Positions 36,486 to 50,537 of a DNA stretch of 64,000 bases are shown in pieces. The translations under genes and the position numbers were made by a program. The DNA comes from Trematomus loennbergii (taxonomy: Eukaryota > Chordata > Actinopteri > Perciformes > Nototheniidae), in the NCBI GenBank assembly GCA_012861695.1, contig JAAOOA010000026.1, forward strand, positions 9,394,661 through 9,458,660, given 5' to 3'. The stretch's first letter is position 1; the number at the start of each line of letters is the position of its first letter. The notes below the pieces were generated by a model. That model was not told where the DNA came from. It made no database searches and saw only the letters and a list, made by a program, of their open reading frames with translations.

Positions 36486-39400
36486 TTAGAAGATATCAGG
36501 GCATATGCTCCAGTCCTGTCTGTCTTTGGCCTCCCAGTAGCCTCCCCTGTAGATGTAGGTGCTTTCCCCCGAATGTTCCGCCCTCTTCTCGAACCACAGC
36601 GGCTGGTAACCTTCGATGTCTTGCCCTAATGACACAGAAAACATATTTTTAAGGCAAGGCTTTAATATTTACTATTTTTCAGACTACCACCATGTCTTTT
36701 CTTGTGTCTTTTGCTCTGCTTCAGTTGACTGTGCTCTTAAGTCAGAGGAAAGCTGAATACAAATGAATGGACCTTACTTTTCAGAAAGAGCAACATTATA
36801 TGCACAACCTTTTATTATCCATCATTTATTGAGCATATTGAGATATAAAAAATCTCTCCTTCCACAGAGTCCTGGTCCAGATGGCAGCACGAGCAGCTTC
36901 ACATAAAACCATTAAACACATCGTACATTCATATAGGTAATAGGAGTAAAAGAAGAGCGGCATACAGGCCCTGCCAGCAATATCCACATCTCATTCCACC
37001 TGAGTTCATGATTATGTTAGACAGCACATGTCCCTTCAGGGCAGAATGCAAAAGGTATTTCAGAAAGGCGTTTTTTCTAATGCGACGAGACTTTGCAGTT
37101 TTAACAATCTCTGCGCACACCCTGTAGACAGCCATTGAACCTGTAATGTGACTTTGTCTATTACCTATTCTGCAGTTTAGAAGCAGTTTAACTTTTACCT
37201 GTCAATGGAAAAAAAGTACAGTTCAAGGTTATAGCAAAATTATGTTTGAAGATTAGTAACATCTATTCTTCTAAAATACAAATTAAGTTTTGGCCTTTGC
37301 CCACAGCCAAAAACACGTTTAAAAAGTGGTTTAACCCACATCTGTGTCTCAGTAGTTTGAATGCCATGTCAGAGGTAAAAGAAAGAATATTATCATGAAG
37401 ATCAACTCCAGACCTGATAACAAAACATTATTATTTTGTGTCTGACAGAAAAAAAAGTAAAATGTAACGGTTAAAACATCTTTAAATCAAATATATCTCT
37501 TTTTATCTTAATTTATCTTTAATGGTTATATTACTTTTATTTATTTAGTTAAAGTGGACCTATCATGCTATATTTGAACAATATATTGTAGGGCCATACC
37601 TATATAAAGTATATAAATATAGTTTTTTTTTCAAAATACCAAACAGATCCTGCATTTTAGCCATGCCTCATTTCGCTCCATTTGCTCTTTCCAGCCCTGT
37701 TTTTGCAGGGGGCTGATTCTGTGAGCTGCAGCTGACCACGCCCCCCTGCAGGAGAGGGGAGCATGCTCTGATCAGCTGCTGGGCTGTCAGAAGAGGGGGA
37801 GAAAAAGAGATCTCCGTCCTCCGTGTTTTATTATATTGTTATATAGAGTCGTTATTCATTTGTTTTAAAGCTCAATAAATAACAAAGAAGACCTTTGACC
37901 GGCACTTTTCTAATTTTGTCCAGAAGATTTAAACTTTAACGGACATCTTGACCGGCGGAAAGAAATCGAACTGAAACTCTGCCGCACGGTCCCCTCGTTC
38001 CTTGGAAGAGGCGGAGAGGTGGGTGTTTGCCATCTGCTGGTGGACTAACGAGAGAATTACAGTGCTTGCCTCGACGGGGAGGGATTGCATTGAATTAAAG
38101 CAGCGGGAGCAAACGCTTGCCTCGGGGAGGGAGAAAAAAAGCCACAGCGGAGAATAAACAGAAGGGCAACCATGGCAACCATGCGCGGGAAGTCTTCTTC
38201 GCTGCTTATGTGGCAGACTACAGCGCCACTTACAGGCCTGGCATATGTACTACAGCGTCTCCAGCGCTTTCGAATGGCAATGGCCGTGGCTGTCTCCTCC
38301 TGATTGGTGAGTTGGCCCAATAGCCGTAGCGCCACTGTCCTGACGTCAGGACAGTGTTCAAATCTGGATCAGTTTTTATCAGATCCATTGCAGCCCCTTT
38401 TTAGAGATTTGGGTATGGAGGAAAATAGAGAGGGTTGTGTTTTCTGACACTTGGTGAGTTCCCTGGAACACCGGGGACACATATTCATGTTTAAAAGACG
38501 TACAAAAGTGCATTTTGCATGATAGGTCCCCTTTAATATATCTTATATGATCTTTTATTGCACATTTTCACTCATTATTTATGTATTTGAGTTTGATTTT
38601 TTCTATTTTATTTATTATTAAATGGAACAGCTGTCACGAAAACCAATTTCATTATGTGTGTTTAAGCTCAGATATGAAATGAACACAGCGTAACTGCGTA
38701 TAGATAACATGGTCGAACTCAAACATCTGTGTGAAGTCACAGCAAGTTGTTGTCTTGTTTCCTGTTTGTCACCTTCCTCCAGAGCCTGGTTGGCTTGCGC
38801 CTCCCTCTTCTTCCTCTCCAGCCTCTGACACTCCTCCAGACGCTGCTTCTGGATGTTTGCTTCGTCCCACACCCCCGCCTCCATCAGCCGCTGGTCCGGC
38901 CTCAGACGACTGTCGGTGGGCGCTATGCCATCTTCCTGCTCATTGAGGGTCAGAGCCAAGGAGGAGAAATAGTGCATGTTCTCCGCATTATCTCTGGAAA
39001 GGAAAGAGAGAATTAAGAGAAGACAAAAGGGAATGTGTTTAAATAAAGAAAGCTAAACTTACGGGAGAGCGTATTTTTTCCACAGCAGTTTGGGCTGAAG
39101 AGTCTGATAAACTGTCTTCTGTTTGCCTTCAGAGCCTCCACATCCTTGGCTGCTGTCCACTATTTTGGCGCTCTCCATCTTGTCGTCCCAGGTTCCTGAC
39201 AGGATGTAATTGGCTGTGCCTTCTCTATCCTCCACCACTCCTGTCACCTGCAGGCACCACAGAAGAAGACACACAGGAAGAGATCAGTTACATGTGTGCT
39301 CCGACAGACTGCTATACTGCTGACATATTCACAGCTGGGTACTACTTCACTTATGCTGAGGTAGGATTTCTCCCAGTTAATATTTCCAATTCCGACCTAT

Positions 39401-42400
39401 AAGCATTCCAGCTGCAGCATGCCTAAGGTAAACAGGAACCATTTGCTGACAGTGACAAGCTGATGTTTCTTTGGCAAGTGTAAACACAGTTGAACTCTCA
39501 GCAGTGCAGCCTTATGACCATTTTCAACACATTCTTGACTACTGCTTACATTGAAGCACTTTTTTTACATCAATATACATCCAGAACAGGGTGTAGTAGT
39601 CTATATGATAATCCATACAATGTTATCATTTAAAAATGTGCTTCTATTGCGATGTATTGACCACTGCTACTTCGTGAAGTCAGGGTAGATAGATTTTGAC
39701 AAAGTTTACAAATAGGATTACAAACATTTCAGTGCTGTTTCATTCTACTTTTTCTGTTCTAGCTGCTGTCAGTTCCTCATCTGAAATGAACCCTGACAGA
39801 ATAGAAAGATACTTACTTTTCGTGGGACATCTCTGGAGAAGTAGCTGTAGGGGGAGAATTTGAGACGGCAGGTGTCCTTGGTGGTGTTGTTTACAACGTC
39901 AATGTCCCCAGACTGCGAAACAGACAGGAAAACAGAAAGAAAAACAGACGTGTATATCTGTTTATTTATCTGTCTACGTTAGCTAATTTGTTATTTACTT
40001 GGGAATTAACTGTTTTTAGAAGGTTGCTTGTTCAACATTACGTTAATACTTTCACTCTTGGTTTAAAGATAAGCGCAAACTCACACATGACATGTTATTC
40101 TTAATCTATAATGAAAGTAGAGAGGGGCAAACCTGATCTATCCAAAGTTTCCCGACAATAATGTTGTGAACCGTTGAGGTCACTTTGCTCCACACGTAGT
40201 GATTCCCGCTTGAGTGGAAATGCAGGTGAATGTTACCTATAGTGAAGAGAAGGGAGAAACACAAACTTAATAAAACAGTTGAATAACAAGTAATAGCATT
40301 ATTGTTATTGTAAAAATATATTTTTATTAAATTATCTAGTATTATTATTTATTTATTTTCATTTAAATTGTTTTCACCTTGATTTATTATTATTATTTTT
40401 GTATCATTAGTTTATTTTTTTTCTTTAAGAGTGTTCTTGAGTTTTTGAAAATGAAAATGATGAAACAAATACAAAATTGTGAATTTGTGTGTATAATGTG
40501 TTTTTATGGGTTTGTAGTGGTATATATTGCCATCATGAACTGAGTGAATTTCCTTGTTTCTTACCTAATGGCATGACAGAGATATATTTCCCGCGGAACT
40601 TGCTATCAATAGTGATATGCTGCCAGAGGGTCCACCCCCGCTGTGAGGTCACATGGTGGGCAGCAGCTGGTGGGTGATGACTGACCTGAGGGGGAAGGGT
40701 ATCAGCTGGAGGCAATGTGTGTAAATTATACCTGTAGGTCATGCGTCTGTGTTGGTCTTACCTGCTCAGAGATGGAGCGATACCCATACTCCTCCAGCCG
40801 GTCCAGCTCGTAGGTCTCCCCCAGCAGAGGGTTGAAGGGCTTGGCTGTGCGATGGACTGTGGTGGAGTACGAGGACACGGAGAAGGCCGCCACCAGGCAC
40901 ATCTGCTCCAGAGACGAGTCGCAGCGGGCCGCTCGGTCCAGGAGCTCGCTGTACTCCAGATCCTCCGTCAGACGCTGCAGCATCGACAGCGGCTCGTTGA
41001 AGTTGACCTGAAATCACAGGAAAGGTTTCTCCTCAAGTCACTCGAGCTTAAACGTTATATAACAGCTAATGTGTACTGTATGTTTTTCATTTACAGGCAT
41101 GGGTATCTTGGACAGGTCTTTGCCAATGCAGTTCTTCATGATGCTCCACAGGTTAAGGGAGTAATTTGGTTTGTCAGGAATACGACTGCGTCTTGTTCTT
41201 CGTAGCTGGATGTGGTTTGTGCCTGAGGTGTCCTGAAGAAAAAACCCACATTCTTTTTATTTGAATGTCAGAGTTATAAGAGTCGGTATAGCAAGAAGAG
41301 AGCAACGCTCAGGACTTACATTCTCATTGTGAGTCCAGTCATTGGACATTCTTCCACTCATCATACTCTGATTACTCCCTGAGCGCCTGAGAGGAAGCAC
41401 CACCGTTATAATACAGTTTCAAGTGATGCCTGATGGATAACACAATTCCGAGACTATTATTAGCTATTAGAGGTCATTTCTCACTTGTGCTGTATGCTGC
41501 CAGTAGTCACAGTTATGAATGCACGGGAGTCCTCCATGGCATCGAAGAACTCTGCGTCGTCATTCTCATCACTCGCGTCCCCCTCCTGAGGCCGCTCTAC
41601 ACCTACAGTGGCAAGGGGATGGATTATTTATTTCATCATTCTAAAAATCATGTTTTGTACTGCTTTACAAGGTATGGCCAAATAACATTTATATTATACT
41701 GTATTTTCAAAAACAGTCACAAAGGGCATCACCTAACCCTAACCCTAACCCTAACCCTAACCAACAAACAATTATTAAAGTTAAAATAAATGACAACATG
41801 AAACACAAAACATGACACAGATCAAGCTAGATGGAACTAAAACATATGACAGGGATGGATATCTATTAAAAGGCTTGTCCATAAAGATGTTTTTTTAATA
41901 AGCCTCTTTTATTTAACATTCAAAAATAATTAGCCCATCTAATAGAAAGTAATAATACACAGTAACTTAAAAAAAGCCTTGACTATATTCTAGACCATTT
42001 TAAGTTCTGTAAACTGCTTCATGTTGCCATAAAACAAACATTAGAGAATATCTCCTAATATACAGTTCAGTTTGATGTACAGTAGATGCAAAGATTACAG
42101 CTACACTTTGCAAACTTTGTAAAATATTGTTAAGCTAAAGAAATGATACATTATAAGAATATGTACCAAACAAAAAACCTTTGCTGACAAAGGGGAACAT
42201 TTGTCAGAACAGTTCCTTTCCAACCCTTATTGGAAGATATTTAATACAATATTTACTTCACACTCTTATACCTACTGTATGACCTCTTTAATTCATACAT
42301 AGTACAATGTAAACAAAACATATCTGTCAGTAAATAGGTAGTTTGGGAGGGCTTCTTGTAGTCAGGTGTTTCTCTACGTAAAAATACGATCAGTCTGTCT

Positions 42401-45400
42401 GAGCCACATTTCTGTTATACACATGCATCTCTACCACTGGCCAGAAGAGGGCCATATTCTCATTCAGTGAGACTAAACTGAAGTGTGCATACCAAACTAC
42501 AGAGAGTGGATGAGAGGGATGAGTCTCACCTGTGTATGAGGTGGGGTTCTCCTTCCAGGCTCTCTCCAGGCTGTTGTGCTGTTTGGCTAACTGTTCGATG
42601 GTCTCCTCCAGGTGGTGACGCTGCTCTCTCTCATACTGCAGGGTCTTCTGCCATCTCCGGCTCTGAGACTCAGCTACCTCCAGGAAGTCACGACAAGCCT
42701 GAGGTGTGAACACAACGCACATGAAAACATGCAGGCAGAGTCTTTAGACTGCTCGTTAAAAGAGACATCTGACAAGTGTCCTGTTACACTCACATTGATC
42801 ATAGCATTGGAGGTGATGCGGAAAAGCGTGGCTCGCTCATTAACGGCTTTCACTTTGTCCGAGCTCTCGGAGGATCCACGTAGTTCTTCGAGCTCGCTGA
42901 GTGAGCGCTGGAGGGCGGCGCCGTGCTTTCCTATCAGCTCATTACAGGTGCTCAGGTCGTCTAGCTTGCTGGCCAGAGTCTTGAGCACCCCTTGGGTTAG
43001 GGCTCGATACTCCTGAGGTACAGGGCCTTCATCTCCTGAGTCATCTTCACACACACACACACAGACAAATAAGGGCATTGCAAGAATTACATCATTAGAG
43101 ATCATGGGTATCATTTACAGGTGATTATGTGTGGAAACAAATGATGTGTCTCATCATCAGACATTGGAAAAGCAATTCCATCTACACAAATGTAGATTAA
43201 AGAGCGTTTGAGAAAGGGTTTGAGGATGGAGGTAGGTAATTCAACTTCACACCCTGTTCCCCCCAAAACCCTTCCTCTACAAGATCAGGAAGCTGTGAAT
43301 GAAAACCGTTGCCCTGGAAACGTAGGCCTGTGCAATCAGGAGGCTGAGCTATTTTTAGAATAAAAGGGAGAAAAAGGATGACGCACTACCCGTTTCCTCC
43401 TCCTCCCTTTCCTCCTCTCTATCCCTCTCTTCCCCTTGTTGTCATGAGCTCCATCAGTCTCATGGATTTTAGACTGGACTGATTTTCTAGCATCATAAAG
43501 GAACATTTAAAATCCTTTACTAATTGAACCCTTCAGTTATACCTTTATATTGGCTTTCTTTTGGCTTACAATCTTTTTTCAAATCTACTGCGCCCTTTTT
43601 CTATTGAAGCTAATTCCCTATAGCGAGCAATTAAAAACAGTTTTGGTAGCAACTTGAAATGAAACAAGGACACATCTTCTTGTAATTCCTCCTGACATAA
43701 TTGGTACAAAGCCTTAGGGTTTAAATGTACTTTTAAATAAATAGCAACTTTGTTTAGTGCTTGTTCACACAATATATTAGTAATAATGGACCAATGCCAA
43801 AGTGTGTGTTAGTTTAAGAGGGTAATAGTGAAAAGGACATTGGTTAAAAGATGAGGCTTTATTCTAGACACCTAAAAAGGTTTTTTTAGTAGAGGCTTGT
43901 TTATCGATCTCTAGACTGATATAGATGCCGACACAATGTATTAAATGCAAATGACTGCCTCCTATGCAGAAATTAACATTTTTTCTGGGTCAAAACATTT
44001 CTTCTCTGCTTAAAGAAACAGATTGTGTGTGTAATCTAAAAGAAAAACTATGACTGACCATGTTAACTGAATCTAGGCCAGTGTGAGGAAAACACAGGAA
44101 GACAAAGGAACACTATGAGAGGGGAAAAGGAATACAAATAATCGGGGCAAACTGGAATGACTAACTCTCAGAAGGAGAAGATTAAAAATGAAAGGGTACA
44201 AGAAATCCTGCGCGCATCTGTTAATGGTTTCATGACCTATATACAGCCGGGAGAAAAGGGTCTCACTTGTGTTCGAGGTGTCAAAACATTTGAATGAGAT
44301 CTACCAGCTGTTCATATAGAAAGTGTTCTTTTTATAGCCATACAATACATCAGTGGGAGTAATAACATACATGAAGGTGGGAGGCTTGCTGGTGTGTATA
44401 AAATGTTTATTTTAAATGCAGGACACCAGAGGGTCTGAGACATATTGGTGACTCATCGTTGAATCATGAAAACACACCCACATGTGATAGAGAGAGCACT
44501 GGTATGGACACGGTGTGGGACGTGAGAATCACATTTAAAGATCATGGGGATGCACTGGAAGCTTCTGAAATATAGATGAAGTCTGAGTGTGCTGAGAGCT
44601 CTCTGTGGCACAACATGAGCTCCACTGTTCTTCCCTGTGAACACTCAAACTATCACTATGGATGTATTGATCTACATGTTAAGTCACAGCATAGGCATGT
44701 GGTGCTTCTATGATAGCTGTTACAAGATACTGTGTAGGTGATGGATCACTTCCGCAAAGGTCCACTCAATTACTTTGTTTGTAATCCACTTCCCGCCACT
44801 TAATCTGCCCGGCTATTACTGCAACTGAGCCAATAACCCAAGGCTCATGATATAATAAGCTGTAATCACATCCCACACACCAGAGCACATGAGGACTTGT
44901 GTGTGTGTGTGTTTGCACGTGGATGAAAACACATTTGTTATTCTGTTTAAAATAGTGTGTAGCAGACAGTGTAATGGCAATCAAACAACAATAAACGCCT
45001 CTTGAGGAAATTGAAGGCATTTGGAAAGCGTTGAGCTGAAATAAATGAGGTCCCAAATGGAATATACAAATAAATGCAGGATCTAAAAAACGGGTGCCAT
45101 AATTGAGTGAGAATTAATGAGCTAGTTAAAATCCAATTTACCAACGAATAATAACTACATATAACACACTGTTAAAAAAAAAGTTCTCACAGCTGTTCAC
45201 CAGCTATGTAAACTATGTAACGTGACCGGTGTTGTTACCCTGAGGTGGTGACCTAGCAACAGCAATATTACATACCGGTAATTTAACACACAAACAACAA
45301 AGCACTCACCAAAAGTGGCAACAACAGACAGTAGTACAAGAAATAGACAGTAGATAAGTAGGATAATAAAAATATATGATGAAAATGAATGAAAACAATA

Positions 45401-48400
45401 CAAAATAAAACCTGAAACATGGGACAATTCAGAAACAAAGTAGAAGAAAACCCCTTCTAAAATCTGGTTTAGTATTTTGGCTGTAATAACTCCCAGTGGC
45501 AAAGTCCTTTGTTCTATAATGGTAGATGCAGAGATAGAGCATCAACACCTCACACGTGACAACATGGACTCCATATGTTAATGGTCCAGAATCCAGATTA
45601 ACAGAAAACATTGATTTACTGCAGGTCAAACCTTTTACTCAGCAGTTCATGGTGCCTTAAGGTGCAATGACACTTCAAGGTGTTGCATTTACAGTCATAA
45701 TCCCGAGAATGAGGATACAAATAAATACCGCTCTGTTGTTCGGCAATGAAATAAGGTTCCACAGCCATTTTGTTAACTTTAAATCAAATTCTGTCCAATA
45801 AGAAAATCCAATTGCCATATTTACACACACTCCATAAACAGATCCCATCGGCAACATTCACAAACCCACACATGCATGCAGGCACGCGAGCACACCCCTT
45901 CTATTTTTAATCTCAGTTCTGCTCTGTAAAATAATTAAAGGTTACTTACAAGGTGACACTCATAGATGAGGCTACACTCGTGTCTCTCTATTGTCCACAG
46001 AGTGTATGGTGGAAAATATTTTCAATGAAAATTCTCACACCCTCTCTCTTTTTTTACCCCTCCTGCTACCAGAGCGGGAGGAGTCTGAAGGAAGGTAATT
46101 TCATTCAGCTCTCACTGTCGTCATACTGAAGGAGATAGGGAGGGAGAGAGGAGACGGAGTGGGAGGGAGACCAAGCTGCTGCATGTGTGTTTGAGCACAT
46201 TTGTACAGAAGAGGGAGAAATAGAGGGGAGAAAAATCCACGGTGCATCTTTGCAGGTGTTTTAAGACAAATAAGGATAGACAGCAAAATGTCTCCCAGAC
46301 TCATAGAATACAACATATAGTGTGAAAGGGGTAAGGAATAGGTTATTTTAAATTAAATGATTAAACGCAGATTTTGCATCAATATTGTACCATATATCCA
46401 TCCCATCCTATGGTACAACACTGCCCTCTTGTGGTTTGTTGTTGGCATTACATTAAATGCTGCAAACTGATAAAATGTGCATTTTGGTATGAGCCTGCAT
46501 TCAAGATACAGCTAAAATTAGTTTGACCTACCTTGGACCATCTCAGGTAAACCATGTTGTTTTTCAGAACTAACTGCAGGTCTGCTGCAACTTTTAGACA
46601 TTTAAATCAAGCCGCAGACTTTCCTGTTTGCCTTTTATTCAGTCATATAGTTATTCAATTATACGCAGCGATTTTAACTTTTCTTCTTGTATTTTAAAAC
46701 CCGTCTTATTCTGTTTTAGCTTGTTTTTTGTTTTTCTTGGCTTTTTAATACTTTTTTAATCTGAAGCTAAAGTCCTATAATGTCTTTTGCACATTGTGTC
46801 AGTGCTTAGATGTTATATGCTTTTTGTTAAAGCCCTTTGAATTGAGCTTAAAAGCAACAGACATTCAGTTAATCCAAAATGAAAAAAGAGATAGGTTTGT
46901 TTGCCTACATGAAAGGACTGCCAATTTTAAGAAGTCACATTATTTCTCAGCACCAGGACAGTATTATGTGTGAACATGAATCCATTACACATTTTTAAAC
47001 CCAGAGGGAAGTTACCATTGACATTTAAATAGGTCACACACACACACACATAAAAAAATATCCACCTCACCTGAGTGATGCATCAGCAGAGAGGAGCTAG
47101 CCTTGGCCTGCTGCAGGGCGGTGACCCAGCGCTGACTCCCCCTCAGAGGTCGCCTTCATGTGGTAGCTTCGCCCCTGCTAGTTAACACCAAGTGACAGGT
47201 GTCCCCCACCTCGATGTGTGTTGTTGCCAAAGGAATGGTGCCCCGGCAGGTGTGTGCCATTTCAGCCTGAGTCCTGAAGGGAAAGAGAACAATAGAAGGA
47301 AATGTGAGCAAATTATGCAGCTCCTTTTTCAATTGAAGTTGTGTTGAAATAACACACCCAAATTAATACAGAACTGTATTTATACACTGGACAATTTTGT
47401 TTTGGTCTACCTTCTTATATGAATATATGCCGATTCAGAAGTTTTACTTTAGAATTGTTTCACCCCATAATATTTGTTTCAATTAGAGGGTGGTCTAAAA
47501 TCCAATAATCAGAATTGTTTCTTATATTTCCAGTGTAGTGCTTCAATGCTGCATACACAACAGGAAGCTATGGAAAAGAAAATAGAATATCCAATAAAGA
47601 AACTGCTGAAATGAAATACAGTGTAGCAAGAACACTGTATGTAACTAAGGATAGCTGATAACTGGTTAAATATTCCTGAATCTTCAATATCCATCTTATG
47701 AATATGACTCAGGTGATTTTTGGAGCTAAACTGGCATCAGTCAGGGCACAGCTATTTGGCTACATAATCAACATAACCTTAAACGTTAAAAGTTGTATTT
47801 GCCAACCTGCTGTTTAACAATTACAAAATGTTGACATTTATCGAATCAATACAGGCTATTTAAAGCGACAGGAAGTGGTGTAAAGTAAGGTACATTTACT
47901 CAAGTACTTTGAGGTACTACTCCACTTTAATTCAGAGGTAAATATTGTACTTTTACTCCACTACATTAATATAATACCTGTCACTTTGAAGATTTAGATT
48001 AACCACGTGAAATATAATCAACAAAGACTTTATTTACACCTGCCTAAATTCACAAACTCCAGCAATAACACCTTTAGGCTTTACCAGTTATGATAAACAT
48101 ATGAATGTATCAGTAATTATAATCAACACATAATATCATTCTGAAATGGGCCAATCTGCATAATGAGTAGGCCTACTTTTGGTCCTTTAAGTATAATTTG
48201 ATGCTAACACGTTGGTACTTTTACTTGATTAACATCTTGAATGCAGGACTTTTACATATAACAGAGTATTCCTACACTATAGTACTTCTACTTTTACTTA
48301 AGTAATATCTGAGTACTCCCATCTGTTGGGACAGGTGTACACCAACGAACGGTCGCTGCAGTAACCGTTAGTTACCGTTACCTGTAGTAGGACAGCAGGC

Positions 48401-48596
48401 CGTTGCTAAGGACGAACCACCGCCGCTGGTAACCCTTCAGGTAGTTGGTCCATTTAAAGAGCCAGCCTTTGTAGGTCCCGCTGTCCAGACAGTCAGGTGC
48501 AGCCCCGGGAGAGTCGGGGACGGCAGACTCTTCACCAGCTCGTTCATTTGCTCCTCTTCTTCGGCAGCGGGATGGACGGAGAGTCGGTGGAGTCAA
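36486..48596 (-). CDS. osbp2: Oxysterol-binding protein 2 (ORP4)
   Basis: Lipid-transfer protein binding sterols and PI4P and tethering ER to partner membranes. Exons in transcript order: 48596-48382, 47273-47071, 43044-42794, 42698-42530, 41602-41485, 41386-41320, 41232-41095, 41007-40762, 40685-40565, 40236-40133, 39912-39817, 39247-39063, 38993-38773, 36625-36486. PH domain: [20 protein letters not shown] to [11 protein letters not shown]. Next come a coiled region, a perfect FFAT motif EFFDAME after acidic residues (VAP binding), and the ORD with the EQVSHHPP signature spanning exons 8 and 9. [16 protein letters not shown] and the C-terminal CPDIF mark OSBP2. Defects: exon 2 is 3 bases short, as a 1-base loss near 47167 and a 2-base loss near 47136 that throw about 12 codons out of frame and create a TGA at 47156-47158. 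Exon 1 has no in-frame ATG; the best ATG (48547) is one frame away. Probable assembly errors, but unproven. Confidence 0.92.
37549..38536 (+). mobile_element. TTAA-flanked MITE, copy C (longest)
   Basis: Ends TTAAAGTGGACCTATCATGC (37549) and GCATGATAGGTCCCCTTTAA (to 38536). At 988 bases it has about 500 internal bases absent from copies A and B, roughly 37725-38215, so A and B look like internal-deletion derivatives. Carries the intact palindrome at 38333-38356. No transposase frame. Located in the last osbp2 intron. Confidence 0.85.
41732..41762. repeat. Interstitial telomeric repeat (CCCTAA)5
   Basis: Five uninterrupted vertebrate telomere units (CCCTAA; TTAGGG on the minus strand) in the osbp2 intron between exons 4 and 5. 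Confidence 0.95.
47033..47050. repeat. Short (CA)n microsatellite
   Basis: CA run about 20 bases beyond the donor of osbp2 exon 2. Confidence 0.85.
47877..48330. repeat. Teleost 'AAGTAAAAGTCCTGCATTC' repeat
   Basis: Rich in phrases such as CTCAAGTACTTTGAGGTACT and ACTTTTACTTAAGTAATATC. On the minus strand it contains AAAAGTCCTGCATTCAAGAT, matching 15066-15095. Sits in osbp2 intron 1 close to exon 1. Confidence 0.6.
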
Positions 48597-50537
48597 CAGC
48601 TGTACCGTTAGCTAGCTGCACTGCACCTCAGCTAAAGCTACTGTTAGCTTGCAGCTGTTGGCTCCTTACCCTAAGATAGTTTAAAAATAACTACGTAGAT
48701 GTGCTAAACGTGTCAGCTAGATACACAACAAGCACATTATTACATAAAATACATGAACTGCACTACGGTTATTAATAAAGCCTGTGGATGAGAGTGAGAG
48801 AGAAGGGGAGATCATGATGACGTCCCTATCATCACAGGACTCACTGTAGCATATGGGTGCAGGTCTGTTTGTGCGCGCGTGTGTGTGTGTCTTTATATAT
48901 CACACATGACATTCACTGCAGTTTTCCACATCATTGCAGGATTCTGAAAAAAGTGCTGAATCGAATACAAGGCTTTTCTTTTCATTTTAACAATGAGGTC
49001 ATGACCAAAAATAATCATAAAAGAAAATGCATTAATACAAATATTTGATAAATTTGAGAAAAAACGTTCCGATATAAAATAAATATGTGATTTTATTAAG
49101 AATGTCCGTATTAAAACAGTTAAAGAAATGTTCAGAATTTTCAAAAATGATGTTCTCAGATTTAACACATCATTTTTTATATAAGTCAAGTTTTACTGTG
49201 AGGTAAAAGCCACCAGAGGGCATCTCCATAGAGGGCTAATAGATATCACATTAAAAATACATTAAATACTAGTTTTGAAATGTTAAGACCGTTGGTTGCC
49301 TTGCATTGAGATATTATCTTGGAGGTTTTAAGATTGATCCAACAACTTGCTCACAAAAAGTAACATCTTTTTTCATTTAAGGTCTGACCTTCCTTTTCAA
49401 AATGTCTCTGAGAAATGAGATACAAGTGAAAACACATAACTACCAATGGTTTAATTTCATACCGAAAAATAGACTGAGGCTTACTTTGATGCCTTGTCAA
49501 AATGAGACTGTGACAAACTTTGCACACTTGCTCATTCACCCAATTGAGATGCTGACAAACCAGCCTGTAAGTGAAGAGGATGGATTAATGATTACTTAAG
49601 TCGTTGGTTGTAACTGGCCACCAAAATCAATGAATAAGGGAGCAAAAGACACATGAATGCTTTACTTGCTTGCATTTCTTGAAACCTTTATTCAACACAT
49701 CAAAATGGTAAAATATTGGACTCTTGTACAGACAATAATTTAAATAAATACCAAGATTAATTATCATTAACAAACGCAACAAGCAGTATCGTCAGAGAGG
49801 CCTAAAGCTTCTAGACTTCTTCAGGAGTATTTTTCTATCGATTACAGGGGAAGTTATACGCTTAAATAAATGCATTAATAAGTAAATAAGCAAACAGCTA
49901 GCAGTTGAATATTATTTCCATTTGGCATCATCACAGTCGTCAGTGAAACGTTTTAATTGTACAATCATTTATGCAAAGTGCTTTGTGACAATATGCCTCA
50001 CAATGTGTGTTTTTTCTTTAGATTTCAATACCTACAGGTTTCTCTCCTCATGTAGAAAGCAGTTTTAAAAGACCTCAAAGCATCCCCTAATCATCAGAAA
50101 TAAACCTCTATGGCACTACACGAGGATGCTTGATGTGGTCTTGTAACTTTACATTGCACTGTTTAACGGTTTTTAAATACCATGTTGTAAATAATACAAA
50201 ACCAGTTTACACAGCACAATGCAAATTAAAGTTTAAAACTCACCCAACTGGTGTAGCAAGTAGTGTAGAGCTCATCTACAAAATTAAATAATTATCAGAA
50301 GAATATTTTCCAACCTCTGTATGCTCAGGGGTTTGCTGGGTACATTAGTAAGGCAGTCAGCACAGCCGATAACATTTAAAAAATCGTCATGGTGAAAAAC
50401 GTTTGCTACAAGAGTGAGTTTCAGTCCGTTGTGTTGAAGGTTTATTGTCGTCATCACAGTGTAAATTGTTTCCAGCATCCTTCCCAATTCTGAAGTCTGC
50501 TTCCAATCATATGCAAAACGTCAGAGTCCATTTTTTT
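48597..50537. other. osbp2 promoter side and atp6v0a2 3' UTR
   Basis: No coding exon recognised. 48600-48850 is the likely osbp2 promoter/5' UTR; 50537 down to about 49670 is the likely atp6v0a2 3' UTR, with a minus-strand AATAAA at 49692-49687. The middle is AT-rich without structure. The two genes are thus less than 2 kb apart in tandem. Confidence 0.55.
49687..49692 (-). terminator. Candidate poly(A) signal of atp6v0a2
   Basis: AATAAA on the minus strand about 850 bases past the atp6v0a2 stop codon. Position is reasonable, but other AATAAA motifs exist in this AT-rich stretch. Confidence 0.35.
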
